64,000 nucleotides of DNA, from the NCBI RefSeq assembly GCF_029873635.1, contig NC_080425.1:40737390-40801389 (forward strand). The letters are read 5' to 3'. The stretch comes from Malania oleifera (lineage: Eukaryota > Streptophyta > Magnoliopsida > Santalales > Ximeniaceae). Shown piece by piece: positions 11,123 to 22,291 of this stretch; the first letter of the stretch is position 1; every line of letters begins with the position of its first letter. Under the pieces are notes generated by a model, which searched no databases, had not been told where the DNA came from, and saw nothing but the letters and a program-made list of their open reading frames with translations. Position numbers and translations under genes: made by a program.

Positions 11123-11497
11123 ATGGAGAATCAGCGGAACACGGAGATTCAGGGACTCAAAGCCAATTGTCGAAGTCTTGTAGCGTGATGGGTGCGACTC
11201 GGCGTCGGCTGCTTGATCGCCTTCTCTTTTGGCGTCGGCTTTGTGTATTTCGTCCTCAACAGAGCACGCAGTGGGATTCCGCTGATGACCCACTTCCTAT
11301 TCCCTTTCAATTCCATTATGCTTCCCTCCATCTGAGGCTTCTCCGCTAACCCCATCGATCTCCGTAAAATCCAGCACCTCTCGCCTCGCATCATGGTGTT
11401 CGTGGACGGCAACAAGTGGGCAAAAAAGGGGGGTTGGACCTTCTATCGCCGACAGAGGAGAAAGGCTTGGAGAGAAGCAGGAGCAGGCAACACATGA
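11123..11497 (+). pseudogene. Possible broken gene with one membrane segment, unidentified
   Basis: From an ATG at 11123 a frame of 124 codons runs to a TGA at 11495-11497, interrupted by TGA codons 22 (11186) and 71 (11333). It starts MENQRNTEIQGLK, and between the stops holds a hydrophobic stretch (LGVGCLIAFSFGVGFVYFVL, residues 26-45) followed by basic residues, as in a membrane anchor. A later part reads RKIQHLSPRIMVFVDGN. GC content is higher than in the flanks, as in a coding exon. I do not recognise the family. Alternatives are a real multi-exon gene in which the stops fall in introns, or chance. Confidence 0.3.
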
Positions 11498-13769
11498 AAA
11501 AGAAAAAAAAAAAAAAAAAGGAGAGAAGGGTCCCATGCCAATCTCACAGGACCAACCTACGAGATTTGTTTAAATCTTTCAACACCAAGCTGCGAGATTG
11601 CGTAACCCTCAAAACGAGAAAATTTTTCCCAAATAAAGTATTATTTAATATTTTATTATTAAATAATATTAAAATGGGAAAAAACTCTAGATATTTAACA
11701 TAACCCTACAAACCATTCCCTTATTGCCACTCCATTCAGCCTCTCAAGAACAAGAAGAGGTAGTTCCATTCCATTCGGCCTCGCAGACAGCAAACATGCA
11801 GCATGCAGGTGCCTCAGCGCTCGACCTAGCCACACTGCACAACCTCATCTCTCTCTCCCTCTCTTCCTCTCTCTCTCCCTCTCTTTCTCTCTCTCTCACG
11901 CACACGAGCGCAGTCGTGCGTTTTTGAGCCAAGTTCCTTTCTCTACCTCTACGGCTCCACTAGTGCAACAATGCTTCAAAGTTCCAACCATTCATGAGCC
12001 TTCTTCCACCATCACTACCTTATTTTGATTTAAACCCCCACAGCCATGATTCAATCAATTTCACAAAATTGCTTCTAGTTCTCTCAATCAACCATGTCTG
12101 AGATTGACACTCAGCAGAAACTCATTCCCCATTTCCGGATTTCCCCCAAAACCTGTTCAGGATGGTAATCCTTATGGAAAAAATGAGAAAATCGTAAAAA
12201 ATTTATGTCATTTTATTATTACATGAAATGTTTAAAAATTTTAAAATAAATAAATTATATTTTTAAACAAATTACCCGTTTATTGGGTTTGGATTTATAT
12301 ATTAGTCGTCCATTAATAAACAAGTCAACTTGAGGTTTTACTTTATGACAACTCACTTATAACTGTTATAAATAACTAAATGGAGCAGCATTGGGGAAAT
12401 TAATTGTGTCATCCTTGTGCACTCCTCTCGAATGTGACAATGATCGTTCAACTAAGATAATTACCTTAAAAAGAGTTTGCTTAGGTAAGGTGAATCACAT
12501 GTTGTCATAGTCACCCAATGTGGAGAATCTCCTAAAAAAGGCATAAGTCAAACACTGTAAGGGAGACACAAATCGTCTAAGGGATGAAATCACTTATTAT
12601 CTAGACAACATAGAACTAGTAAGTAGTCACTCAAGCGATAGAGCACATAGAGTCAACAGGCAACGATGATTGCATAAGTCATCAGGCGACGATGGTTGCA
12701 TATGTCATCAGTCGAAGTTCGTCTATCATATTTTGTGATGATAGTCATCTAAGACATCAGGAAGAGGTCGCTCATCATTAAGCAATAAAGCATATAAGCA
12801 TAGAAGGCAAGCATGTCAATTATAATATTTTGAACCTTTAATGTTATAAAATGATCCCAATTTATGATTAGGTTTTAAATTTTTTATAAACTTCCTCTAT
12901 TATTTGGACTTACTATTTTAGATTTATGCTTATAATAGTATAACTAATAGATTGACCCCTAAAAGGATATAAATACGTGTAATGGTTATTGTAAGGGGAT
13001 CTCCAACTCAATTCAACAAACATCATGCAGTAGCCTAGTGCTAAACAAACCCTAGTGTCTTTTATCTCTTTTATTTTTTTTATCTCTTTTTCTCGTATGT
13101 TCTTCTCCTCTTAGTCTTTTCCCTCTTTATCTTTCCTTGCGTCTCGTAATCTAAGTCCTTCACCTTCCTCGTTTTCTCCATTCTTATATGATTTGAATAA
13201 TTTCTATGATTCTTACTATCGCTATACTTGCACTTTTGATAAAATTTGACATAATGAGTCCATTCACAACCAATCGATCATCTATGCATCTAAGTCCACA
13301 TCATCTCTTGAAACTTGCTTTATTTTTTTATCAAATAGAAAGCTTTTGAGCTTTTAAAAAATTTTAGATGGGGACACACACATTACCATGCCATGTATGG
13401 TCAACGAAGTGCATGAAGCAGCAAGAGAAATCATTGTAAAATAGCCTTTCAAGAACATTTATATGCTTTAAATTTGAATAAATAGCTAAAGAAAAATAAA
13501 AATCATCCCAACAAAAAGCTGAAGAGGAAGAGGATCAAAGAGGTGGTCAGGGGAAATATTCAAGTGAGAGAGATGGGTGAGATTTGCAAGGAAAGGAGAT
13601 ATGACGCTGGCAAAACTTCTAGAGGGTAGCCATGGACGAGTGTGTCAAAAATGTCATTTGTAGTTTTTTATTATATTAAAAAAAAAAAAAAGCAATATTG
13701 TGGTAGAAATTTGTGGAAATATATAGAATGCCTCAAGGATTAAGGCATGGCAAGATGAGTATAAGCTGG
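11498..13769. other. Long stretch without a supported gene
   Basis: It holds an A-run (about 11502-11520), an imperfect CT-rich tract (11845-11897), AT-rich sequence, and near 12660-12725 diverged repeats of the word gtcatcaggcgacgatgg. A TATAAATA-like box at about 12968 followed by an AAACCCTAG-like word suggests an old LTR, but no partner copy or ends are visible. Confidence 0.5.
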
Positions 13770-14186
13770 TGTAATGGTCTTCAGCCCAACTCTGGTAAGG
13801 TATTGTCCACTTTAGCCCACTGGCCTCACAAATTTTTCCTATGAAAGTTGTCTCACATTATTGGAGTCCAAACCATCCTTACAAGCCTAAGATCTCCCTA
13901 ATACACATATGATATGGGACCATGACATACTCTCCAATCCTTCCTCGAACACCCTCGTTAGAGTGACTTACACCTATGTGTAAGATCCATGTACATGATA
14001 ATACTCCCAAGGTGGCTTTCATACCAAAAGTAACGGTCTTAGGTCTAAATCTGGTGAGGTATTGTTTTCTTTGACCCAAAGGCCTCACATATTTGTCCCA
14101 TAAAAGGAACCTCACATAGTTGGAGTCTAAATCATCTTTGTAAGCCCAAGATTTTCATAGTACTTATATAATATAGGATTATGATA
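13770..14186 (-). mobile_element. TRIM (miniature LTR retrotransposon), 417 bp
   Basis: Two direct repeats of identical length (13770-13927 and 14029-14186, 158 bp each) flank about 100 bp. On the minus strand the sequence next to the right-hand repeat reads TGGTATgAAAGCC (complement at 14013-14025), a tRNA-iMet primer site (TGGTATCAaAGCC in the duplicated copy at 14456), so the element points leftwards. Flanks GCTGG (13765-13769) and GCTAG (14187-14191) look like a target duplication with one change. It has no coding capacity, as expected for a TRIM moved by another element's proteins. Confidence 0.75.
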
Positions 14187-14757
14187 GCTAGCATGCCCAT
14201 GTAATTGACATGAGGCCTATATAAAGTGTTGTGTATAGAATTGTATTGCACAGTGGAATAACAATGCAACAATCAATGAAGAACTAAATATGGAACACAC
14301 CCACGTAGTATATATATATACTTACAAGTCCAAGATCTCCCTAATACACATCTGATATGGGACCGTGACATACTCTCCAATCCTTCCTCAAACACCCTCG
14401 TTAGAGTGACTTACACCTATGTGTAAGATCCATCTACATGATAATACTCCCAAGGTGGCTTTGATACCAAAAGTAATGGTCTTGGGTCTAAATCTGGTAA
14501 GGTATTGTTTGCTTTGACCCAAAGGCCTCACATATTTGTCCCATAAAAGAAACCTAGCATAGTTGGAGTCTAAATCATCTTTGTGAGCCCAAGATTTTCA
14601 TAGTACACATATAATAAAGGATTATGATAGCTAGCATGCCCATGTAACTGACATGAGGCCTATATAAAGTGTTGTGTATAAAATCGTAATGCACAGCGGA
14701 ATAACAATGCAACAATCAATGAAGAACTAAATATGTAACACACCCACGTAGTATATA
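13879..14757. repeat. ~439-bp tandem duplication (13879-14317 and 14318-14757)
   Basis: The unit contains the end of the left TRIM LTR, the TRIM interior, the right TRIM LTR, the target-site flank with TAAAG, and the first 90 or so bases of the C3 copia LTR up to a TA microsatellite. It therefore arose after C3 inserted. The junctions lie at the TA tracts (about 14310-14320 and 14750-14765). Confidence 0.85.
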
Positions 14758-15252
14758 TATATATACACACACATAAATGACAGCAAATAGAAATCAACAC
14801 AAGAAAGCAAGAATTTACGTGGTTCGGCAATGCCTACATCCACGAGAGCATTCAGCAAAGTTTCACTATCTCAATGTCAAAGGACATAATACAATGATCT
14901 TCTCACAATGAGAATACACCTAGAATGGTGTATTTATAAACACTTTGGAGGTTTCCCTCCAAACACCGACCCATACTAACGTTTGTATTCAAAATTTGAA
15001 ATCAGTCTCGCAGCCTAGAATGAAGTTGTCAAGGGTTCCAACAAACCATCGATGATTTGAGGCAAAATTCAAACCATTCCGTTGACGGTTGCTTCAACGG
15101 ATAAAAGCCGAGAGCAACATTTGGAAATCTTCAGCCAAATCGTCGATGGTTGGAGCAAATCATCGACGGTTTCCCATAGTGTGCTTATTATACTATGTTA
15201 TTCTCCTTTGTGTATGTCATCCACTCAAAGATATGAGCCACAAGACACAACA
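14670..15252 (-). repeat. 3' LTR of C3
   Basis: 583 bp, TGTTGTG at one end and CACAACA at the other. The purine tract on the minus strand (AAGGTGGAGAT, complement at 15253-15263) precedes the LTR start. Several imperfect copies of the palindromic word CCGTCGACGG lie at 15040-15170. Confidence 0.88.
14931..14938 (-). promoter_or_regulatory. TATA box of the C3 3' LTR
   Basis: TATAAATA on the minus strand. The same box occurs at the equivalent position of the other LTR (19712-19719). Confidence 0.6.
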
Positions 15253-15511
15253 ATCTCCACCTTGGCAAGTATCTGCACCTTAGGAGAAACCTGAAAAACA
15301 TAACCCGATGCTCCACTTTGACCTTGGAACGTTAGGTTGGGTGCGTCTTCCTTCTAGCACTTGGATACATTAAGTAAGTCCAAGCAATGCTTGAACTTTT
15401 CAATAGTAATCGGCTTTGTCAATACATTCGTTGTGTTCTTTGATGTGTGAACCTTCTTTAGTACAATTTCACCTTAAGTAATCAATTACCGAACCCTGTG
15501 GAACCTTACAT

Positions 15512-15840
15512 CAATATGCTTGATTCTAGAAATGGTACACTTGATTCTTCTCTAAATATATTGCACTTTGACTGTCACAATGCAGCACAACTTCACTTTG
15601 TTGTACACCCAGCTCCTTGACCAAATCGGTAAGCCATAAGGCTTCCTTTGCAGCTTCGGTAACTGTCATGTATTTAGACTCAATTGTAGACAATGCCACC
15701 AGGGATTGTACCATCGACCTCCAACAGATGGGTCCTCCCACAAGAGTAAAAACATAACCCGTTGTAGACCTTCTATCATCCATATCACCTACATAATCAG
15801 CATCTACAAACCCCACAACTAATGGACTATCCTATTACTT
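15512..15840 (-). pseudogene. C3 RNase H domain
   Basis: A minus-strand frame from 15816 carries the Ty1/copia RNase H signature: DADYVGD, RRSTTGYVF, a Trp/Ser-rich core, ALSTIESKYM and HCDSQSAIYL with its catalytic-type Asp. A frame break comes just before the usual ARTKHIDV C-terminal motif, of which only a decayed version remains near 15512-15530. The domain is separated from RT by stops. Confidence 0.85.
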
Positions 15841-15912
15841 GCCGAACATGATGTCATAATTAGATGTACCCCATAAGTATTTGAATATCCATTTAACAAC
15901 TTCCTAATGTCA

Positions 15913-16770
15913 TCAACCCGGACTAGATAGAAACTTACTCACCACACTCACTGCATGAGCCAAGTCTGGTCTTGTACACACCATGGTGTACATTAAACTC
16001 TCCACAACACTAGCATAGGGGACCTTTGACATGTCACGGATTTCATCATCCATTCTTGGGCATTCCGTAGTAGACAATTTAAAGTGATTCTCTAGAGGTG
16101 TGTATACCAGTTTAGCATCTGTTATGCTGAACCTATCCAACACCTTCCCCACATAATCGCCCTAAGATAACCACAATCTCCCTGAAGTTCTGTCCCGACG
16201 AATCTCCATCCCAAGTATCTTCTTGGCAACGCCGAGATCCTTCATGTCAAACTCTTTATGCAACAGATCCTTTAATTGATTTACCTCAGTTAATTCCTTC
16301 ACAGTAATTAACATCGACATAACGTAATAACAAATTAAAAGAATCATCATCAAGGTCTTTCACACACACACGTATAAGTCATACTCACAACTTTTGTAGC
16401 CTATCCTGATCATATAGGAATCAAATCTTTTGTACCATTGCCTTAGAGTCTGTTTTAGCCCGTAAAGAGATTTCTTCAACTTGCGAACTAAATGCTCTTG
16501 CTCTGGTTCACTGAATCCCTCCGACTGTACCATATAAATATGTTCCTCCAAGTCACAAAGGAGAAATGTCGTTTTCACATCCTTTTGTTCCAAATGCAGA
16601 TCATAATGAGCTACTAATCCCAACATAACTCTGATAGAAGTGTGTCGAACCACAGGTGAGAAGATTTCATCATAATCCACTCCCTTATTTTGTGAGTACC
16701 CCTTTGCCACTAACTGTGCCTTGAATTTCTCTCCCTCCTTTTCTGAAATTGCTTCCTTCCTCATATATAC
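15913..16770 (-). pseudogene. C3 reverse transcriptase, frameshifted
   Basis: A minus-strand frame at 16764-16360 contains LVAKGYSQNKGVDYDEIFSP, VKTTFLL (normally VKTAFLNG) and KSLYGLKQTLRQWYKRFD. The YVDDM catalytic region near 16350 is destroyed by a frameshift; the frame resumes at 16353-16162 with LKDLLHKEFDMKDLG and KKILGMEI, and again at 16152-15913 with PYASVVESLMYTMVCTRPDLAHAVSVVS. It cannot be functional. Confidence 0.88.
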
Positions 16771-17499
16771 CCATTTGCAGCCTATTGCCCTCTTCCCATC
16801 TTGGAAGTTCTACCAAAACCTAAGTTTGATTCTTATGTAATGACTTCATTTCCTCCATCATAACATTCATCCACCTAATTTTCTTCTGGTAGTGCATTGC
16901 CTCTTGAAATGTAGTTGGATCATTGCTACTGGTAATGAAAGCATAAGATACCAAATCATCAAAGTCATACCTTGGAGGTGGTCTAATAGTGCGTCTGGAT
17001 CTCCATATAGGAACAATGTTGACTTACTGGTTTCCCAAGCTTGAACTCCCTACAATTGGAGGACCAAGATTATTGTCATTGCCCTAAGTTTCTAACTCCA
17101 CCTGCACAACATGTTTATCTCTACTCCAGTTTTCTGGCTCCTATTTCTCTTCATCATCAACTTGAGTACGCTTCACCATAGTTTTCTCATTGAAAACTAC
17201 ATCCCTACTTATCACCACCTTGTTTGCCATTAGATCTCACATCTTGAACCCCTTCACACCCTTTTGATACCCCAAAACGATGCATCATCTAGACTTTGCA
17301 TCAAGTTTTGATCTCTCCTCACTAGACACGTGGATATAAGCTAGACAACCGAATATCTTCAGAATAGTCTACCTCATTTCCCAGCCATACCTCTTTCGCC
17401 ACTTTCCCCTCTAGTGATGCCCTTGGCGATCGTTTTACCAAGAAACAAGTCATACTAACTACCTCGGCCCAACAGTTCTTCGCTAGCCCTGCATTTAGC

Positions 17500-18100
17500 C
17501 TGAGACACCATGTTCACTCAGCTAGATTCTGGTTTATCCTTTCAACCACACCATTTTGCTAAGGTGTCTGAAAAATAGTGAAATGTCTCCTAATGCCTTG
17601 TTGCGCACAAAACTCCATGCAACAAGAATCAACATACTCAGTCCCATTGTCTGATATGAGGGATTTAATTCTCCTCCCCGTCTGATTTTCCACTTCATCT
17701 TTCCACAACTTAAACCTGACAAATGTATTTGACTTGTGCCGCATGAAGTAAACCCAGACTTTCTGTGAGTAATTGTCAATAAAACTCAAAAAATAAACAT
17801 GTCCACTCCTTGATGCTACTCTTTCCGGCCCCCGAACATCAGAGTTTACGTAGTCAAGAATACTTTCCGTCTTATAAACAATTAATTTGAATTACAACCT
17901 GTTTTGCTTCCTGAAAACACAAACCTTGCAGAAGTTCATCTTACATGTTTTCATCCCCTTCAAAAGTTTTCTTTTATAAAGTTCTTTCATGCCATGTTTA
18001 CACATATGTCCTAGTCGCATATGCCACAAAACGGTTTCATCAAATTCAGAATCTATGGCTGCAGCTCCACCTACAACAGTAATTCCCTATAGTGCATAAA
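17500..18100 (-). pseudogene. C3 integrase, frameshifted
   Basis: The HHCC zinc-binding region is recognisable near 18040-17930 (LWHMRLGHM, then Cys pairs). The catalytic core at 17789-17534 has FIDNYSQKVWVYFMRHK and LISDNGTEYV with the second catalytic Asp; VVER with the Glu follows in another frame. Stops and frame changes separate the parts. Confidence 0.82.
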
Positions 18101-18308
18101 TGTTTCCATCTAACTTTTGCCCTTTCATCACTGTTAGATTACTTTTGTACACCTTCATAATTCCACTTTCGGACTTCTAATTGAATCCATTACAATCCAA
18201 AGTGCCAAGTGAAATGATACTCTTCCATAAGTCTGGTATGTGTCTTACATTACTCTAGGTTCTTACAGTACCATCAAACATTTTGATTCTTACATCTCTT
18301 ATGCTAAT

Positions 18309-18532
18309 GATTTTACATGATATATCATTGCCCATAAGAATTGAACCTCAATTTACCAACCTGTAAGTGTTGAACCACTCCTTATTTGGAGTCATATGAT
18401 AAGATTCTTGATTCGCCAATGATTTTACATGATATATCATTGCCCATAAGAACTAAACCTCAATTTACCAACCTGTAAGTGTTGAACCACTCCTTATTTG
18501 GAGTCATATGATAAGAACACGCCGAATCAAGA
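18309..18532. repeat. 112-bp tandem duplication in the C3 protease region
   Basis: The text starting gattttacatgatatatc at 18309 recurs at 18421 and the two copies are nearly identical through catatgataag. The duplication falls within the decayed gag-pol frame just downstream of the protease motif. Confidence 0.9.
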
Positions 18533-18730
18533 ATCCATGAGTCCGTGAGGCGATCTGACCCTGATGAAACTAAAAGTATATCATCGTCACTCAAATCTGA
18601 ATTTCCTTCTTCAACTACATTTGCTGATTTTGAAGTACCTTGCTGATTTTCAGCTTTCTCTTTCTTCCATTTCGGACAATTTGGTTTAATGTGCCCCTTT
18701 TGCCACACTTAAAATACCAGATTTCCTTTT
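18460..18730 (-). pseudogene. C3 zinc knuckle and protease remnant
   Basis: On the minus strand a CCHC knuckle (C..C....GHIKPNC) near 18700 is split by a one-base frame change. It is followed by a Lys/Glu-rich linker and the protease motif WILDSACSYHMTP, with its catalytic Asp at the place expected of copia proteases. Confidence 0.8.
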
Positions 18731-18910
18731 TTTTCTTGGACTAAGATCGAAATTTTTGACTCAATCCTTTTCTAAATTTTCCTCTCCCACGTTTTGGTTA
18801 CTTTTCACAGCAAGTCCCTCTGCATGAGTTATTTCATCGCTGACTTTATTTTTTTGGTGAAAGTCAAGCAATGCACTTGTCACCTCTTCCACATTTAGGG
18901 TCTTTTTGCC

Positions 18911-19417
18911 TCATGTAAGAGTTGTAACAAAGGTCTCATACGTGTGATACGCTAGCAGGTAATTTAATAGCATCAATGTTTTATCTTCCTCTTCAAATTT
19001 TACATCAACCCGCAATAAATCACTCATGATTTGATTAAATGTATTGATTTTTTGGTTCAAATTTAAACCATCCACCATTTTAAGCCAATAAAGATGCTGC
19101 TTAAGAAAAAGTTTATTCATAAGAAATTTGGACATGTACCAGCTTTTAAGATTTTGCCATATAGCCACAGGAGAATCCTCTTCCATGACGTGATGCAGCA
19201 TGTCATCCTTCAAACATAACTTGATAGTAGATACCGTCTTTGCCTCTAACTCTTTCCAATCTGCGTCATCCATGCCTTCCAGTTGAACACCATACAAGGC
19301 TTTCACCATCCCTTGTTGCACAAGTAGATCTTTTACCCTTCTCTTCCATAGACCAAAGTTTCCAATTCCATCAAATTTGATAACGTCAAATTTTGTAGAT
19401 GAAGTACTTGATGCCAT
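18911..19417 (-). pseudogene. C3 gag N-terminal domain
   Basis: Starting at the ATG at 19417, 11 bases from the primer site, the frame reads MASSTSSTKFDVIKFDG, then GNFGLWKRRVKDLLVQQG and IWQNLKSWY, typical of Tork/Tnt1-type gag. It ends at a stop at 18911 before the zinc knuckle. The open frame extends upstream into the LTR but that part is not gag. The capsid-like part is the best preserved piece of C3. Confidence 0.85.
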
Positions 19418-19427
19418 AACAAAAATC

Positions 19428-19440
19428 GCTCTAATACCAA
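19428..19440 (-). other. C3 primer-binding site (tRNA-iMet type)
   Basis: The minus strand reads TTGGTATTAGAGC, one base off the usual TGGTATCAGAGC, two bases inside the 5' LTR. Confidence 0.8.
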
Positions 19441-19442
19441 TT

Positions 19443-19525
19443 TGTATTGTATAGAATTGTATTGCACAACGGAATAAAAATGCAACAATCAATGAAGAAC
19501 TAAATATGGAACACACCCACATAGT

Positions 19526-19561
<36 letters not shown>

Positions 19562-20053
19562 CAACAAATAGAAATCAACACAAGAACGCAAGAATTTACA
19601 TGGTTCGGTAATCCCTACATTCACGGGAGCAATTAGAAAAGTATTACTATCTTGGTGTCAAATGACACAATTCAATGATCTTCTTACAATGAGAATACAC
19701 CCAAAATGATGTATTTATAAACACTATGGAGGTTACCCACCAAAAACCCAACCATACTAACGTTCATATTCAAAATTTGAAATCTGCCTCGCAGCCCTGA
19801 ACGAAACCGTCGACGGTTTCAGCAAACCTTCGACAGTTTAAGGCAAAATTAAGACCATTTCGTTGATGGTTTCTTCAATGGATAAAATCTGAGAGCAACA
19901 TTTTAGAATTTTTAGCCAAACCGTCTATGGTTGGAGCAAACCGTCGACAATTGGAGCAAACCATCTACGGTTTCCCACAGTGCGTTGATTTTACTATGTC
20001 CTTCTCCTTTGTGTATGTCATCCGCTCAAATATATGAGCCACAAAACACAAGA
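19443..20053 (-). repeat. 5' LTR of C3
   Basis: 611 bp, homologous to 14670-15252, including the CCGTCGACGG-like repeats (19805-19975), the TATA box (19712-19719), a (TA)n tract at about 19528-19559 and the GGATGTAGGC...GAACC-type block (19600-19626). Its terminal five bases are the left copy of the C1 target duplication. Confidence 0.88.
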
Positions 20054-22236
20054 TGTTGACTCTACGAGTCCAATACTATTTTGATAATGACAAATCACTT
20101 GGTATTTGATCTGTGCAATTGAGATTATGAACAGGAAATATATTAAGTATGCATGGAAGGATAACGAGTCATGGAAACCATAAAGTAAAGCTTACATATT
20201 TTGGCAAGATCCATGGAACTGAACGAGTACGAGAATCAAGATGTAAGCGGCAAAGTTCAGGAACATCATAGGAATGGGTACTTAGAACTCATGTACTTAC
20301 ATTTTCATATGATTTAGTTTGAGGCTCAAATCACATCTTAGAATGACTTTACAACTCATGCATTTCATAAACATCATTAGGAGACTTTCATGGACTTCGA
20401 AATATTTTTAAAACCTAGAAAAGTATTTTTATAAAGAACCCAAGAATGAAAGCAAAGCAGAATTTTAAATTAGAAAATAAAAATTCAGGAAATGGCCACT
20501 TCAGTAGCCTGAACTCAACCTCAGTCACCTAAAAAATTTCTTCAGGAGCTTGAAGAATAAGTTTGGTAGCCTAAAGAATTAATGGGAAACACAAAAACTG
20601 GCCTAGACACTTCGGTCGCCTGAACCTGGAACATCAGGCGCCTGAACTCGCCACTTCAGGAGCCTGAATCTCATTTTAGGAGCTTGAATCTCACTTAAGG
20701 CGTTTAACCCTGTATTCCAAGTTAATTTTTCAAAGCCTTAAGGGGAACTTCAGTTGCCTGGGCTTCGTCCTTAATCGCCTGAACTTGCGGGAAAACATAA
20801 AAATCTAATTTTTATTAAAAGGACTCGTGAGATATTTCTTTGATCCAACAGTTGAGATCAATTCTAAGGGTAAGACACTATATATACTGAATATCTCAAC
20901 CCTAGTACATAAGAAAAAGAAAGCCAAAACGAAAAGAGAAGAGAAGAGAACTTTGTTTGAAAGATAATTGAGAAATCTGAGCGTAAAGCTACACGATTGC
21001 CTGCGCTCTAACTTATATTCATCAAGCTTAGGCAAATCTACTCCGGAAATAAAAAGGGGATTCATTTACACAACTTGATTTCTTCTTGGTATTGATGTTT
21101 GGTTGATTCATTTAGCTTTTCCAAGAGATTCTCATACCAACATCTGTTATTGAATATCTTTAGAGAAGTTTGGTATTGAGTTTTTCATATTCATATAAAG
21201 ATTGTTTTTGACAAGTTGAATACTTGAGAAAGTTTTTATTTGGCCAATGTTTAAAGAGTAATCATTCAAGTGTGTTCAAAGTTAAAGACGTGATATTTTG
21301 GTTACTTTCAAACTATTTGATTAGATATTCTAAGAAGTGCATAAGTGTATCTATACATATTGAAGGATAGTTTCTGAAAATCATATATTAAGTTTTTGAT
21401 CCTTGGTATTCTCATCATATAGATATATACATACATATATATTAGGGCAAATACTACCAAGATCACATTGAGATTGAAATCTTGAGAGAAATATTGTTTT
21501 TGACAAGGTGTGTGTCAAATCTTTACAATCTTCAAAACTATTTTTGTATTCAAAGATTTAAATTAAGTTCTCCAAAGTAGTGATTTATATAAATATTTTT
21601 GAGAGATTTGATAAAAAGAATTTTGTGTGTGGAAGCATATCACACATAAACGATTGCATCATTTCATACATTCTGAGCTTCAAGTTTAATCATATGTTAA
21701 TGTATTAGGAATTTGAATTGTACTCACTAAGTTTTGTTGAAAGCAATTTTAAGTGTTTTACATATTCATTGTATTCATGGCTCGGCTTGTGAACCGGGGT
21801 CTGAGGAGAGAGTTGTATCTCTTGTAAGTAGCAGAGTAGGAGGGAGTTGTACCTCTTGTAAGCAGTAGATTGTAAGGGAAGCTCCATACCAATTTAAGGA
21901 GTATGAATTTTAGTGAAATCCTTGAGTAGGTTGCTCAAGGCGAGGACGTAGGCCGAGTTGGCTGAACCTTGTAAAAATTGCGTTTGTTTTCTCTCTTCCC
22001 TTAACTCTTTACTTTCTGCATTACACTTTATTATTCAAACTGCATGTGTATGTTGAATAACTCTACACACATTTAATTGGGTAAAAAGAATGTATTGATA
22101 AAATCAAATTTAAGTTAGTTATAAATCCCAGCAATTAATTTGGTAAATATACAAATAGGGATTAAATGGTAAATAGTTACAAAGAATTTTAAAATACCCA
22201 ATTCACCCCCTTCTTGGGATTATACCTTAATCAACA
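20054..22236 (+). repeat. 5' LTR of C1
   Basis: Starts TGTTGACTC and ends TCAACA. A TATATATA box is at about 20880. Upstream of it, 20510-20790 holds about ten variants of the word AGGCGCCTGAA. The GGACGTAGGC...GAACC block is at 21945-21968. Confidence 0.92.
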
Positions 22237-22249
22237 TTTTGTATCAGAG
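22237..22249 (+). other. C1 primer-binding site
   Basis: TTTTGTATCAGAG directly after the LTR, a variant of the tRNA-iMet site TTGGTATCAGAGC. Confidence 0.75.
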
Positions 22250-22291
22250 TGGGTTTACATAGACTTAATAGTCAATTTGTAAAAAGATCAC

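Noticed and set aside
12960..13030. TATAAATA-like box followed by AAACCCTAG-type text as a host promoter
   Set aside because: No gene follows; more like an eroded LTR, but no partner copy found, so no element was called.
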